Shown: positions 30,325 through 39,325 of the stretch, in pieces | Numbering within the stretch: the first letter of the stretch is position 1 | Layout of the letters: every line of letters starts with the position of its first letter | Assembly: GCA_005223045.1 (NCBI GenBank) | Contig: NJBM01000007.1 | Coordinates: 124,001-188,000 of the forward strand | From: Planctomycetes bacterium B3_Pla | GTDB lineage: Bacteria; Planctomycetota; Phycisphaerae; Sedimentisphaerales; Anaerobacaceae | Direction of reading: 5' to 3' | DNA: 64,000 bases | Translations under genes and position numbers: made by a program | The notes under the pieces: generated by a model | What the model was told of the DNA's origin: nothing | What the model saw: only the letters and a program-made list of their open reading frames with translations | Database searches by the model: none

Positions 30325-31743
30325 ATGAGCGCTCAAGAAACTTACGAAAACGTTGAAAAATCACTGCAAGAGCGTGGGCAGAGCCATCTTCTGGCCTTCT
30401 GGGAGCAGTTGGATGCGGACCGGAGGCTGGACTTGCTCGCCCAGATTCAGCGGCTGGATCTGACGAAAATAGACCAATGGATGGCCGATCTCGTCAAGAA
30501 GCCCACTTTCACCCCGAATTGTGCCAATTTTACGCCCGCCACGTCCTACAGTCCCGATCCGGCCGGCCCGGAGCAGCAGGGCAAGTATGCCAAAGCAATT
30601 GAATTGGGCAGGGAATTGATATCTACCGGAAAGGTCGCCGCTTTTGTTGTCGCCGGCGGCCAGGGGATCCGGCTCGGATTCGACGGCCCCAAGGGAAATT
30701 TTCACATCAGCCCGGTCAGGAACAGGACATTGTTTCAAATCTTCGCCGATTCTATCGCAGCAGTCTCACGGAAATACCGTACCGTCTGCCCCTGGTATGT
30801 TATGACCAGTCGTCTGAACTACGACAGGACGGTGGAGATATTTCGCTCTAATGACTACTACGGCCTGGATGAAAAGAATGTCTTTTTCTTTCAACAGGGC
30901 ACGTTGCCCAACCTCGACCCCGACGGCAGAATCCTGCTCGCCGACAAGAATACTATCGCCTGCTCGCCCGATGGTCACGGCGGAAGCCTGAAGGCCCTTC
31001 ACCAAAGCGGCGCTATCGAAGACATGAAGAATCGCGGCGTGGAATTTCTGAGTTATTTTCAGGTTGACAACGCCCTGATAAATATTTTCGATCCTCTCTT
31101 TATCGGCCTGCACGTTCTCGACAACGCCGAGATGTCCTCAAAGGCGGTCATCAAGACACGCCCCAAAGAAAAGGTCGGCAACTTTTGCCTGATCGACGGC
31201 AAGGTAAACGTCATCGAATACAGCGACTTGCCCGATGAGTTGGCCGAGAGACGAAATTCTGACCAATCTTTGGTTTTCCAGTTCGGCAGCATAGCCATCC
31301 ACATTATCAACCGCACCTTCGTTGAGAGACTGAATGCCGGAGATTTCGCTCTGCCGCTGCACAGGGCCGTCAAGAAAATCCACCACATAGACGACCAGGG
31401 CAATTCGGTCGAATCCGACGGCATAAAGCTCGAGAGTTTTGTTTTCGATGCCCTGCCGTTGGCCTCGAACTCGGTTATTCTGCAAACGCGGCGAAGCGAG
31501 GAATTTGCCCCCACCAAGAACAGGACCGGCGTCGATAGCGTTGAGACTACCAGGCAAATGATAACAAACCGTGCGGCCGACTGGCTCGAATGGGCGGGTG
31601 TGACCGTCCCCAGAAAATCCGACGGCTCCGTTGACTGCCTGCTCGAAATCGCTCCGAGCTTCGCGCTTGAGAAAGAGGACATCAGGGAAAAGCTCAGTCA
31701 AATACCTGAGATTAAGCTCGGTGACAGTATCTACCTCGCCTGA
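30325..31743 (+). CDS. UDP-sugar pyrophosphorylase (UDPGP family, eukaryote-like)
   Basis: A 472-residue nucleotidyltransferase of the eukaryotic UDP-GlcNAc / UDP-glucose pyrophosphorylase family. It should make a UDP-sugar from UTP and the sugar 1-phosphate. The signature is AAFVVAGGQGIRLGFDGPKG (about residues 107-126). The PDGHGGSLKALHQSGAIEDM block, the YFQVDNALINIFDPLF block and the LVEYSDLP-like NVIEYSDLP block match the UDP-GlcNAc/GalNAc branch. It is larger than bacterial GalU or GlmU. The exact sugar is not fixed by sequence alone. It is convergent with the galM-like gene. Confidence 0.9.
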   Translation: MSAQETYENVEKSLQERGQSHLLAFWEQLDADRRLDLLAQIQRLDLTKIDQWMADLVKKPTFTPNCANFTPATSYSPDPAGPEQQGKYAKAIELGRELISTGKVAAFVVAGGQGIRLGFDGPKGNFHISPVRNRTLFQIFADSIAAVSRKYRTVCPWYVMTSRLNYDRTVEIFRSNDYYGLDEKNVFFFQQGTLPNLDPDGRILLADKNTIACSPDGHGGSLKALHQSGAIEDMKNRGVEFLSYFQVDNALINIFDPLFIGLHVLDNAEMSSKAVIKTRPKEKVGNFCLIDGKVNVIEYSDLPDELAERRNSDQSLVFQFGSIAIHIINRTFVERLNAGDFALPLHRAVKKIHHIDDQGNSVESDGIKLESFVFDALPLASNSVILQTRRSEEFAPTKNRTGVDSVETTRQMITNRAADWLEWAGVTVPRKSDGSVDCLLEIAPSFALEKEDIREKLSQIPEIKLGDSIYLA

Positions 31744-31785
31744 TTCCTGTTGACGCAATTCTACCTGCACACTGAAGCAGTGCAC

Positions 31786-32955
31786 TTATCGCGTCGCGAA
31801 TTTGAATACAGTTTCCGTCGCGTACTTCTGCCCCGGCTCGAGTACGACCGATGGGAAATCGGGTTTGTTCGGCGAATCAGGGAAATGCTGTGTCTCCAGG
31901 CAGAATCCATAGTGTTTCTTGTACACTTTGCCGCCCTTGCCGGTCACCGAGTCATCCAGAAAATTGCCGGTATATAGTTGAACGCCAGGCTCGGTGGTAT
32001 AAACTTCCATCACCCGTCCACTGGTCGGCTCGTACGCCCGCGCGCACAGAGCCAGCGAGCCCCCCCCGCTCTTTAGCACGTAATTATGGTCGTAACCTCC
32101 CTCGACCTGCGCGATCCGGGAACCGATGGACGCCGAGATAGTGAAATCCATCGGCGAATCCTTGACGCTTCTGTTCTCACCCGTGGGTATCAGACCCTCG
32201 TCAACCACGGTGTACTTGTCAGCGTTGAGCATTAGCTCGTGGCCAAGAACATCGCCGGTCCCCTGGCCGCCCAGATTGAAGTAGCTGTGGTTTGTCAGGT
32301 TGACAACGGTTGCCTTGTCTGTGTCGGCTTCATAGCTGATCTTCAATTCATCGTCTTTGGTCAGCGTGTAAGTGATGCTGCACGCCAGATTGCCGGGATA
32401 GCCCTCTTCGCCATCCTCGCTAATGTAGCTCATCTTCACCGATGCTTCGTCACCCTCGGCCCTTAGGTCATCGAGCTTCCACACCTTTTTGTCAAAGCCT
32501 TTGGCGCCGCCGTGCAGATGGTTTTCGCCATTGTTGGCCGCCAGCTTGTACTCAACGTCGTTGAGCATGAATCCGGCCTTGCCTATGCGATTGGCATACC
32601 GCCCGACGATCGCCCCGAAATAGGGGTGCTTGCCAAGATACCCGTCAAGCGCATCGAAGCCGAGGGTAACATCAGCCAGGTTCCCATCCCGGTCCGGAAC
32701 CTCCAGCGAGACCAGTATCGCCCCAAAGCTCGTAATCCTTGCTTTGATGCCGTTCGGATTGGTCAGTGTGTACAAAGCAACTTGCCTGCCGTCCGGTGTT
32801 TGCCCAAAAGGTTCCTCGTTCGCACTCATTGCTCCGGTCTCCTTAGTCTCTGGCTTGGTTTCCGACTCTTCGGGAGCTGCTTCTTTTTTGCCGCAGCCGG
32901 ACATGCAGGCCAAGACCATTGCCAAAACCAGACTTGTCCACGCTCTCGTTTTCAT
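31786..32955 (-). CDS. Aldose 1-epimerase, lipoprotein
   Basis: A 389-residue mutarotase that equilibrates alpha and beta anomers of aldohexoses. The start is taken at the ATG at 32955, which has AAGGGATGAG upstream and gives a lipoprotein signal (LACMSGCGKKE, Cys at about 19). An acidic linker then leads to the galactose-mutarotase-like barrel. The catalytic His appear in NGENHLHGGAKGFDKKVW and VVNLTNHSYFNLGG, and the catalytic Glu near the end in ETQHFPDSPNKPDFP. Surface location fits a periplasmic sugar-degrading role alongside the GH95 and GH78 enzymes; that link is inferred. Confidence 0.93.
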   Translation of the reverse strand: MKTRAWTSLVLAMVLACMSGCGKKEAAPEESETKPETKETGAMSANEEPFGQTPDGRQVALYTLTNPNGIKARITSFGAILVSLEVPDRDGNLADVTLGFDALDGYLGKHPYFGAIVGRYANRIGKAGFMLNDVEYKLAANNGENHLHGGAKGFDKKVWKLDDLRAEGDEASVKMSYISEDGEEGYPGNLACSITYTLTKDDELKISYEADTDKATVVNLTNHSYFNLGGQGTGDVLGHELMLNADKYTVVDEGLIPTGENRSVKDSPMDFTISASIGSRIAQVEGGYDHNYVLKSGGGSLALCARAYEPTSGRVMEVYTTEPGVQLYTGNFLDDSVTGKGGKVYKKHYGFCLETQHFPDSPNKPDFPSVVLEPGQKYATETVFKFATR

Positions 32956-33081
32956 CTTCTCATCCCTTCTTGAAAATGTCCGTGTTTGCACGAATTGCTG
33001 AATTGTAAGGAATGTAACGCCGCCGAAACAAAATGTCAAAAGATTTATTCGGACCGTCCTTCTTTTTCAGAATATACTGAT

Positions 33082-33116
33082 AGGAATTTAGAATGTAGAA
33101 TTGTGAATGAAGAATG
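33082..33116. repeat. Degenerate word repeat (GAATTTAGAATG family)
   Basis: Near copies of one word in a row: GGAATTTAGAATGTAGAATTG, then GTGAATGAAGAATG. The same word family recurs at 35500-35540 and 38603-38675. No gene fits. Confidence 0.6.
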
Positions 33117-33150
33117 ATTTTCGATTTTGGAGGCACAAATCGGAAATCAT

Positions 33151-33516
33151 CTATTTGCCCTCTCGGCCGTAATCGTCCTCGTGACGGCATTGGTCCTCGG
33201 CGCTCCACCGGCCGAAGGAAACCACTAACATTCGAAAGGGCGCATCTTCGGCCCAGAACCTGTGCTTGATGCCGGGACGGATGAGAAACTCGTCATGGGT
33301 CTTCGGATGGTAGATTTGACCGTCCAGTTCAAGATGCGCGCCGTCATCGAGGAAATGGAAGAGTTCGTATCGAACTTCGTGCGAGTGCAGGCTGGCGCGC
33401 TGCCCCGGACGGACAAAGGTCAAATCGACCGAGCATCGCTGGTTGCGAACCACCATGTGGATATCGCCCCAGGGACGCACGGACTTGATCGTCTCTTTTC
33501 CTTGCCGAGGGTCCAT
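33151..33516 (-). CDS. Cupin protein, mannose-6-phosphate isomerase type II-like
   Basis: A 121-residue single-domain cupin. It carries the metal-binding pattern: RPWG near the start, HSHEVRYELFHFLDDG (two His and a Glu) and the second motif LIRPGIKHRFWAED with the third His. This matches the type II phosphomannose isomerase / mannose-1-phosphate guanylyltransferase C-terminal cupin, here as a stand-alone protein. The sugar specificity cannot be told. It precedes the galM-like gene by about 200 bases on the same strand, with repeat DNA in between. Confidence 0.8.
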   Translation of the reverse strand: MDPRQGKETIKSVRPWGDIHMVVRNQRCSVDLTFVRPGQRASLHSHEVRYELFHFLDDGAHLELDGQIYHPKTHDEFLIRPGIKHRFWAEDAPFRMLVVSFGRWSAEDQCRHEDDYGREGK

Positions 33517-33533
33517 TTAAGAACTCAATTGAA

Positions 33534-33600
33534 AGGACGACGGACGAGTGACGATAGACGAGACATGAGACGTCCATTGTCCGTCCTCCATCGTCCCTCC
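33534..33600. repeat. Degenerate word repeat (GACGA / TCCGTCC family)
   Basis: A run of GACGA-type words (GGACGACGGACGAGTGACG, GATAGACGAGAC) flips to the complementary family (CCATTGTCCGTCCTCC, ATCGTCC). It sits in the gap between the cupin and FtsW/RodA genes. Confidence 0.55.
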
Positions 33601-33634
33601 CCTCCTTTGTGTCTTTGTGTCTTCGTGGCCTTTC

Positions 33635-34813
33635 TTATACATCGATTACCGGCTTTTGATTCTGTTTTGCGATGTTGATCAATACGCCGACCGCCGCGGC
33701 CGATAGCAGCATGCTCGTGCCGCCGGCACTTACGAACGGCAGAGGCATGCCTTTTGTCGGCAGAACGACCGTTACGACTCCGATGTTGATCGCCGCCTGA
33801 ACAGCGATTGTCAGAACGATGCCGGCGGCGAGAAGCTGGCCGAAACGATCACGGCAGCGCATCACCACCAGGATTCCGAGCCAGACAAAGGCGATGAACA
33901 GCAAGATCACCGCCGCGTTTCCGACAAAGCCGAGTTCTTCGCCGATGATGGCGAAAATGAAATCCGTTGTATCCTCGGGCAGATGCCCGTACTTGCAGAT
34001 TCCTCTGCCCAAACCTTTGCCCCACAGCCCGCCGGAGCCTAAGGCAATCAACGACTGGTGCGGCTGGTAGTTTATGCCGGCGGTCCATTTATCAGGATGC
34101 AGGAACGCCAGGAGCCGCAGTTTACGAGTCTCTGATGACGCAATTGCGGCGTAAAAGGCAAGTGCGGTAAATGGCAGAGGCGGCAAAATGTGCCATAACT
34201 TCACCCCGGCTATTATCAACATCAGAAACGCCAACAGTGCTATAAGTGCTGCCGTGCCGAAATCTTCGACGATTACAAGTCCGACCACAAGGCCGACAAC
34301 ACAGCAGACCGGGACAAACCTCTTCCAGAATAGTCTGATTTCGTCACCAAACCTGTGGCATACGGCGGCAACGAAAAAAACGATTGCCCATTTTGCCAGC
34401 TCGGACGGCTGGAAACTGACTGATATTGGCCCGAGCGGGATTCTCAGCCAGCGGTAATGCTGATTTATCCTGGGAACGAATCGCGGCAGCGCGGGGAAGA
34501 ATCGCTGTGAGAGAACGATGGCGAGCAATACTATGCTAAGCAGCAACAGGTAGATCGTCGGATTCCGCGACCAGCCGTCGGCCAGGCTCAGCCGGCGATA
34601 GTCCATGCAAGAGAAGAGGTACATAATCCCACACGCCAATGGAAAAAACAGGATCTGGCGCAGGCCGGGGTAATCGTAGAATCTGTGTAAGTCGAGTTCC
34701 TGGCCGATGTTAGCGCTTGCCGAGAAGACAAAGACCGTGCCGATAGCCATCAGCAGGACGATGACCATCGCAATGCAATCAGCGGCCGGATTGTTTCTTG
34801 TCGCGGCAATCAT
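33635..34813 (-). CDS. FtsW/RodA/SpoVE-family peptidoglycan polymerase
   Basis: A 392-residue protein with about ten membrane helices of the SEDS family, which polymerise lipid II into glycan strands. The conserved block QPSELAKWAIVFFVA contains the SEDS Glu region, and the C-terminal VVLPTKGMPLPFVSAGGTSMLLSAAAVGVL is the typical family end. The wording (TKGMPLPFVSYGGTS-like) favours FtsW, but the RodA function cannot be excluded. No mur or fts genes are adjacent, so it stands outside a dcw cluster. Confidence 0.9.
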   Translation of the reverse strand: MIAATRNNPAADCIAMVIVLLMAIGTVFVFSASANIGQELDLHRFYDYPGLRQILFFPLACGIMYLFSCMDYRRLSLADGWSRNPTIYLLLLSIVLLAIVLSQRFFPALPRFVPRINQHYRWLRIPLGPISVSFQPSELAKWAIVFFVAAVCHRFGDEIRLFWKRFVPVCCVVGLVVGLVIVEDFGTAALIALLAFLMLIIAGVKLWHILPPLPFTALAFYAAIASSETRKLRLLAFLHPDKWTAGINYQPHQSLIALGSGGLWGKGLGRGICKYGHLPEDTTDFIFAIIGEELGFVGNAAVILLFIAFVWLGILVVMRCRDRFGQLLAAGIVLTIAVQAAINIGVVTVVLPTKGMPLPFVSAGGTSMLLSAAAVGVLINIAKQNQKPVIDV

Positions 34814-35842
34814 TGAATTTCGTCGTACCTAAAGACTTCTGTCCTTCGACAGAGCCTGCCCCCAGTGAAGTCGAACAGGCTCAGAACTTGCCCTGAACGA
34901 AGTTGAAGGCACAGACCTGAATATATCTTCGGCTTTCCCGGGCCAATAACAGCAGAAATTGTGCATTTCAAGCCTGTAAACACGGCTCGTATCTGACTGA
35001 TTACTGCTTAATCTCCCATAAATTGGGTTTGTTTTTGCACTCTTCTGTTGCCACAGAGGCCACAGAGAACGCAGAAAAGGGCGGATTTGTTTCGGATTTA
35101 GCATTTCGAGCTTCGGATTTCCGGCCACAGGCCGGCTATTGGCTTTGTTTTTTCAAACTCCTTTTCGCAGTACGCAGCACGCAGTACGCAATACGAGATA
35201 ATTGGCTTTGTTTTTTCAAATTCGATTCGCAGCACGCGATACGCAGCACTCAGAACGATAAAATTGGGTTTGTTTTTTCAATTCCTATTAACCGCGGAGA
35301 CCGCAGAGAGCGCTGAATAGAGTCGGTTCGTCTTAGATGATTGATCCATAGCCACAATAGCACAAAGTGACCCTACTACATTCGACATTCTTTGTTCTCC
35401 CTAAGGGGACGCCTTACGGCGGATATTGGACATTACAGCGCCCTTAACCTTTTTGCCTTTCTCCTTTTTACTTTTCCCTTGTTCCTTCTGTATTCTGCCG
35501 TTTTCACAATTCTCAATTCTTCGTTCTAAATTCACATTTCGTTTTGTATCTATCATATATACTTGGAGGTTATCCGTCAAGCGAAATTTCAGGAAAAAGG
35601 GCTTTTTTGGCGCCACACAAAGCGCAAATGGCGCAGAGAGTCTGTTGAAAGAGGTTAGCTTGCTGCGCTTCTGGCAGCGACAAGAGATGTGTTCCCTCGT
35701 CATTGCAAGCTTGGCCCCAAGGAACCGATTCGAAGAATCACGCAGCAATCTCAGAATGCTCCTTTGGGACTTTATCAGCGCTCCGGCGGTCCCTAATGTT
35801 GTCAAGTCTTGGCCATAATAGTGGACTTAGGAGGCCAGAAAA
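34814..35842. repeat. Gene-free repeat-rich region (1.03 kb)
   Basis: No gene is supportable here. It holds, in order: an imperfect inverted repeat of the CTTCGACAG / GAACAGGCTCAG type (34845-34915); four copies of a word like ATTGGGTTTGTTTTTTCAA (about 35020-35280); runs of ACGCAGTACGCAATACG words (35168-35255); CACAGAGAACGCAGA-type words (35055-35075, 35290-35315); ATTCTCAATTCTTCG words (35505-35540); and a diverged miniature element (35640-35775). Confidence 0.65.
35640..35775 (-). repeat. Diverged copy of the 150-bp miniature element
   Basis: Read on the minus strand, this stretch matches the core of the element at 61371-61519: the string around CTTGGCCCCAAGGAACCGAT and GATTCTTCGAATCGGTTCC is shared with only scattered changes. 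A TGTTGAAAGAG near its left end resembles the terminal inverted repeat of that element. No transposase is present. Confidence 0.6.
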
Positions 35843-38374
35843 TCATCTAAGAATCTCCAGCTCCGGCAAGGCCTTTTGGAGCTCTGCCACCTGCTCATCA
35901 GTGAGGTCTGTGTCGAAAAGGGTAAGTGCTTCCAAGTTGGTAAGTGTCTTCAGAAACGCGATATCGTTCACTCGCGTGCGAGTAAAACTCAACCTACGCA
36001 AACGAGGGAGTCCTTGTAGCAATTGGAGGTTAGCAACTTTCGTATCGGCAAACTCAAGCGCTTCTATATTTTGACCTTGCTGGATACCTGCGAGATTGTC
36101 AACCTCGCCCCCGACCAAAATAAGTTCATGTAGCGAAGGGAGATTTGCCAAAAATGACAGATCCCGATACTGGCCAGTAGAAACACTAATTATAAGGAGT
36201 CCTTTTAAATTAAGCAGATGTTCGAGACTGGAGACTTTTGCACCAGATATAAAAAGGCTTCGTAGAGAAGAAAGACCAGCTATAGGTTCTAGATCTATTA
36301 CTTGCGTGTTGCGTATATCAAGCCAGTTCAATTTTTTGAGGTTCCTTATGGGCTGTAAGTCGGAGACTCTCGTATCAGCTAAGCCAAGAAGTGTGAGGCT
36401 TTCCAGGTCTGCAAGTGGATGGATGTTCTCAACCGCCGTCCCAGACACGTTTAGGCGTTCGAGTTTTTTAAGGTTCTTTAGTGGTTCAATGTCCTTAATC
36501 TGCGTGTTGGAAAGCTTAAGCATTTGAAGGCTTTTTAGAGCCTCTAACGGTAACAGATCACTCACAGAAGTATCGCTGAGATCGAACTGTGTTAGCCCTG
36601 TGAGTTTCACTAAAAGATTAAGGTCAGATACTCCTGTGCCTGAAATATTTAAGAAACGAATATTTTTGTAATCGTCGTCGGTCAACTCATCAGGGCTTTT
36701 GTTTAACTGCCTGGCAACTGCATCGCGGACAATTATATAGTCTTTGGATGCGTGTCGTTTGTCCGTTATAACTACATTAACTCCTTCAGCTACCGCTACA
36801 GCATCCGCCGGCTCTGGCGTGATTACCAATGGAGACAGACTCGTAAACTCTGCTAATTTCCTTGAAAATGGAATCTCCATAAGCGCTCGCAAATCGAGAT
36901 TGCTGAGAAGTTGTAGATAATCCTCCTGAAGGTAAGCATCGTCCATTTTGCTGAGCCGATCCGTGAGAAGACTCCTTTTCCCAGTTGGTTCCTCATCTGA
37001 TGCTGATTCAGCGTATTTGTATTCTTCTGATATATACTTGTATTCTATCGCCAAATCAGACCAATGCTTGAAGAATCTCCGGCCTGAATCGGTATTGATC
37101 ATATCCGATATAAGGGTATATCCTTCTCTAAGTATCTCGCGGATGAAGTAGAGTTGCAAGCCCTGCTGGAACGTTGGTTCATCATCGTCTTGTTTTACGA
37201 CTATCATTTCTGTGCCAACCCCCGCCATCAAGGCATTGTTCAGTTGCCTTATCAGATCACGAGGATTTCGTCGGGCAAATTTGAGGATAAGACCCTCGAA
37301 TAAATCCCTGTAGTTCTGATGCTGATCATCTTTCTTTCCAAGATGCTCGTCCCATACTATCAAGTCTTTGATTTGTTGTTCAAAGAAATCTGCAATTTGT
37401 TTCTGGCTCGGTGAAAGCTCGATTTCTACCTGGAACATCTTGGACAGATACTGCCGTGCCTTTCGCTCCTCTTGCAGACGCTCCCGTTTCTCGTCTGCGG
37501 TTTCATCTTTTTCTTTCTTTCTAACCAGACCGAGCTTTCTATAATGTTCGACGACGAGTTTCTGGATGACATCTTTATCAACACCGAGAACAAAGACAAG
37601 ATTCGGTATATTCAGATAGAGCTTTATAGACTCCAGAGCCATCAGAGCTATATCCGGCATACACCGGTCGAGGTCGTCGATGAAAATAACCATCCGCTCA
37701 TCCTTGCCGAGGGATTTTTTCACCCAGTCCTTGATAATCTGTTCGTACGGCTGTAGATATTGCTTTTCCGGAAATACAGCGTTTTTGAGATTCTTTTTGA
37801 CGTTTCTAAGGCAACTGCCAGATACCTTAACCGGGCCAAGATTGATTTCTGTCGCGGAGGCGAAGTCCAAGACAGACTTGCCAACAAAGATTGCTGCTGT
37901 TTTGAAGGCTTCGACGACGTCTTTCGAGGTTGCTTCCTTAGTCATCGCGTTCAATATGACCTCAGCGATAAGCCCTCTACGGACATCATCTTTGTTGTCA
38001 TATTTCCAGGGATAGAACCAGACGGGCCGGACTTTGATAAGTTCTTCATCTGGTTTCTTTTCAACCTCACACTTGTCGAGCTTTTCGTTCCATTCCTTCA
38101 GGAGGTATTCGAGCCATTTCATGGCAGAGGTCTTGCCGGTGCCCCATCCGCCGGAGATGAGAATCGCTGCCGGTGTTTTTGTGCTGGTATCCCGAAGGAT
38201 GTCGAAGACCGGCCCGAGCTTGTAGCGGAAATTGAACGGATCGTCGGCGAAGGTTTCTTTCGTGTCTTCGGCCGTAAGTGGATGGTCGGTCAGAACGGCC
38301 AACTCGGGCGGTCTCTTGACGAACTGCTCGAACGTCATGTTGCCGGGATCGTTCTGTTCTTCCGCTTTTTCCAT
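35843..38374 (-). CDS. KAP-family P-loop NTPase fused to a leucine-rich-repeat domain
   Basis: An 843-residue protein. Residues about 45-400 form a KAP NTPase: Walker A SGGWGTGKTS (74-83), Walker B MVIFIDDLDRCMP (228-240) and the family motif FVLGVDKDVI; ARRNPRDLIRQLN (366-378) is the usual post-ATPase Arg block. The membrane helices often inserted in KAP proteins are not evident. A helical linker (400-560) is followed by about eleven 22-residue LRRs (about 570-840; LTQFDLSDTSVSDLLPLE type, as in SDS22/internalins). KAP and STAND-like NTPases with repeat sensors often serve in phage defence, but no effector domain is visible. It stands alone in repeat-rich DNA, 140 bases from a tRNA gene. Confidence 0.9.
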   Translation of the reverse strand: MEKAEEQNDPGNMTFEQFVKRPPELAVLTDHPLTAEDTKETFADDPFNFRYKLGPVFDILRDTSTKTPAAILISGGWGTGKTSAMKWLEYLLKEWNEKLDKCEVEKKPDEELIKVRPVWFYPWKYDNKDDVRRGLIAEVILNAMTKEATSKDVVEAFKTAAIFVGKSVLDFASATEINLGPVKVSGSCLRNVKKNLKNAVFPEKQYLQPYEQIIKDWVKKSLGKDERMVIFIDDLDRCMPDIALMALESIKLYLNIPNLVFVLGVDKDVIQKLVVEHYRKLGLVRKKEKDETADEKRERLQEERKARQYLSKMFQVEIELSPSQKQIADFFEQQIKDLIVWDEHLGKKDDQHQNYRDLFEGLILKFARRNPRDLIRQLNNALMAGVGTEMIVVKQDDDEPTFQQGLQLYFIREILREGYTLISDMINTDSGRRFFKHWSDLAIEYKYISEEYKYAESASDEEPTGKRSLLTDRLSKMDDAYLQEDYLQLLSNLDLRALMEIPFSRKLAEFTSLSPLVITPEPADAVAVAEGVNVVITDKRHASKDYIIVRDAVARQLNKSPDELTDDDYKNIRFLNISGTGVSDLNLLVKLTGLTQFDLSDTSVSDLLPLEALKSLQMLKLSNTQIKDIEPLKNLKKLERLNVSGTAVENIHPLADLESLTLLGLADTRVSDLQPIRNLKKLNWLDIRNTQVIDLEPIAGLSSLRSLFISGAKVSSLEHLLNLKGLLIISVSTGQYRDLSFLANLPSLHELILVGGEVDNLAGIQQGQNIEALEFADTKVANLQLLQGLPRLRRLSFTRTRVNDIAFLKTLTNLEALTLFDTDLTDEQVAELQKALPELEILR

Positions 38375-38460
38375 TTGGTGGTCCTCTGACAGGTGCCGCA
38401 GCTATGTTGCTATTATCAGCAAAACAGGCCGATTGTCAAGGTAGATGGTCCGAAAGTTGG

Positions 38461-38512
38461 CACCCTGCATTGCGCAATACGACATACGCAATACGATACA
38501 CGAGATACGAGA
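38461..38512. repeat. Degenerate word repeat (TACGCAATACG family)
   Basis: Words such as GCGCAATACGACATACGCAA, TACGATACACGAGATACGAG follow one another between the tRNA and the KAP gene. The same family is found at 35168-35255 and 50120-50165. Confidence 0.6.
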
Positions 38513-38518
38513 ACAAGT

Positions 38519-38601
38519 GCGGATGAGAGGAGTCGAACCTCCACGCCCCGAAGGGCACAGGCACCTGAAGCCTGCGCGTCTGCCAGTTCCGCCACATCCG
38601 C
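38519..38601 (-). tRNA. tRNA-Leu (anticodon CAG)
   Basis: 83 bases. The acceptor arms GCGGATG / CATCCGC pair fully. The D arm is GCG...CGC, and the anticodon stem CAGGC / GCCTG encloses the loop TTCAGGT, giving CAG. The extended variable arm GCCCTTCGGGGC identifies a class II tRNA, and the T arm contains GGTTCGACTCC. The CCA end is not encoded. It is the only tRNA I could fold in this window. Confidence 0.95.
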
Positions 38602-39325
38602 GGCAATTGGAATTTAGAGTTTAGAATGCAGAATTTAGAATTCGCAATTCTCCATTCAGAATTCCTAATTCTTTCATATTAGCAACTTCCGGCACTTCGT
38701 CAAGGGCTTTGGCCCATGTTCGGCCAGAAAAAATGCAAGCCGATCAGGTTATCGCGTAGTCATATTATCGGATTACTTCGCAATCAGGTTGTCAGGACGA
38801 AGTTGCCCTTGCCTGAGTAGTCTCCAGCCCTGTTTCCCGGCGCCTCGACATCCTGCACCCTGGTATCCTGCTAACCTGATGTCCATTACATGACAGCCTG
38901 TTATCCTGACGCGGTGAATCTTCGGCTGTTCCCTGAAGCATCTGCAGATCGCGCATTGTCCAGGGTCCCGGGAGACTTCCGGGAGAGCCGGATGTCCTAT
39001 AAATGGTCGGCGTCCTCCTGGAAGTGCCGAATGCTTCTGCTGAGCGTGCATTGCCCGAAGTCTTGCGAGATTTACGTAAATTGTTGCGGCTAATTGTCCG
39101 AAATTGAGTGAGAGGGCGATTTTTCGTCTTTAGTTATTTGAGGGGTATATTTTGAGTGAAGCAAGGTCCCAATTGATATGACAGGCGGAAGAAGGCGGAG
39201 TATCCAGGCATATTTTCTGACTGTTTGCGCTTAACCACGGCGGAGCTTGCTTGTCGAATTGTATTGTTGTTGGTGATTTATCGGGCGTAGAAAGCCGGTA
39301 AGAAGCTGATGAATAGAAGTATTTA
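38602..39325. repeat. Gene-free repeat region between tRNA-Leu and the pilus operon
   Basis: No gene is visible in these 724 bases. The left part (38603-38675) is made of AATTTAGAATTC words. The middle (38740-38930) is made of ATCAGGTT / CCTGATAACCTG-type words in both directions. The right 300 bases would hold the promoter for the pilus operon, but no strong consensus was found. Confidence 0.55.

Noticed and set aside
38519..38601. tRNA-Leu as an integration site for the KAP-LRR gene
   Set aside because: I looked for a direct repeat of the tRNA 3' end on the far side of the KAP gene and found none, and there is no integrase. The closeness is noted only.
35000..39300. CRISPR array in the repeat-rich DNA
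   Set aside because: The repeats are short degenerate words without constant 24-37 base units or unique spacers, and no cas gene is present.
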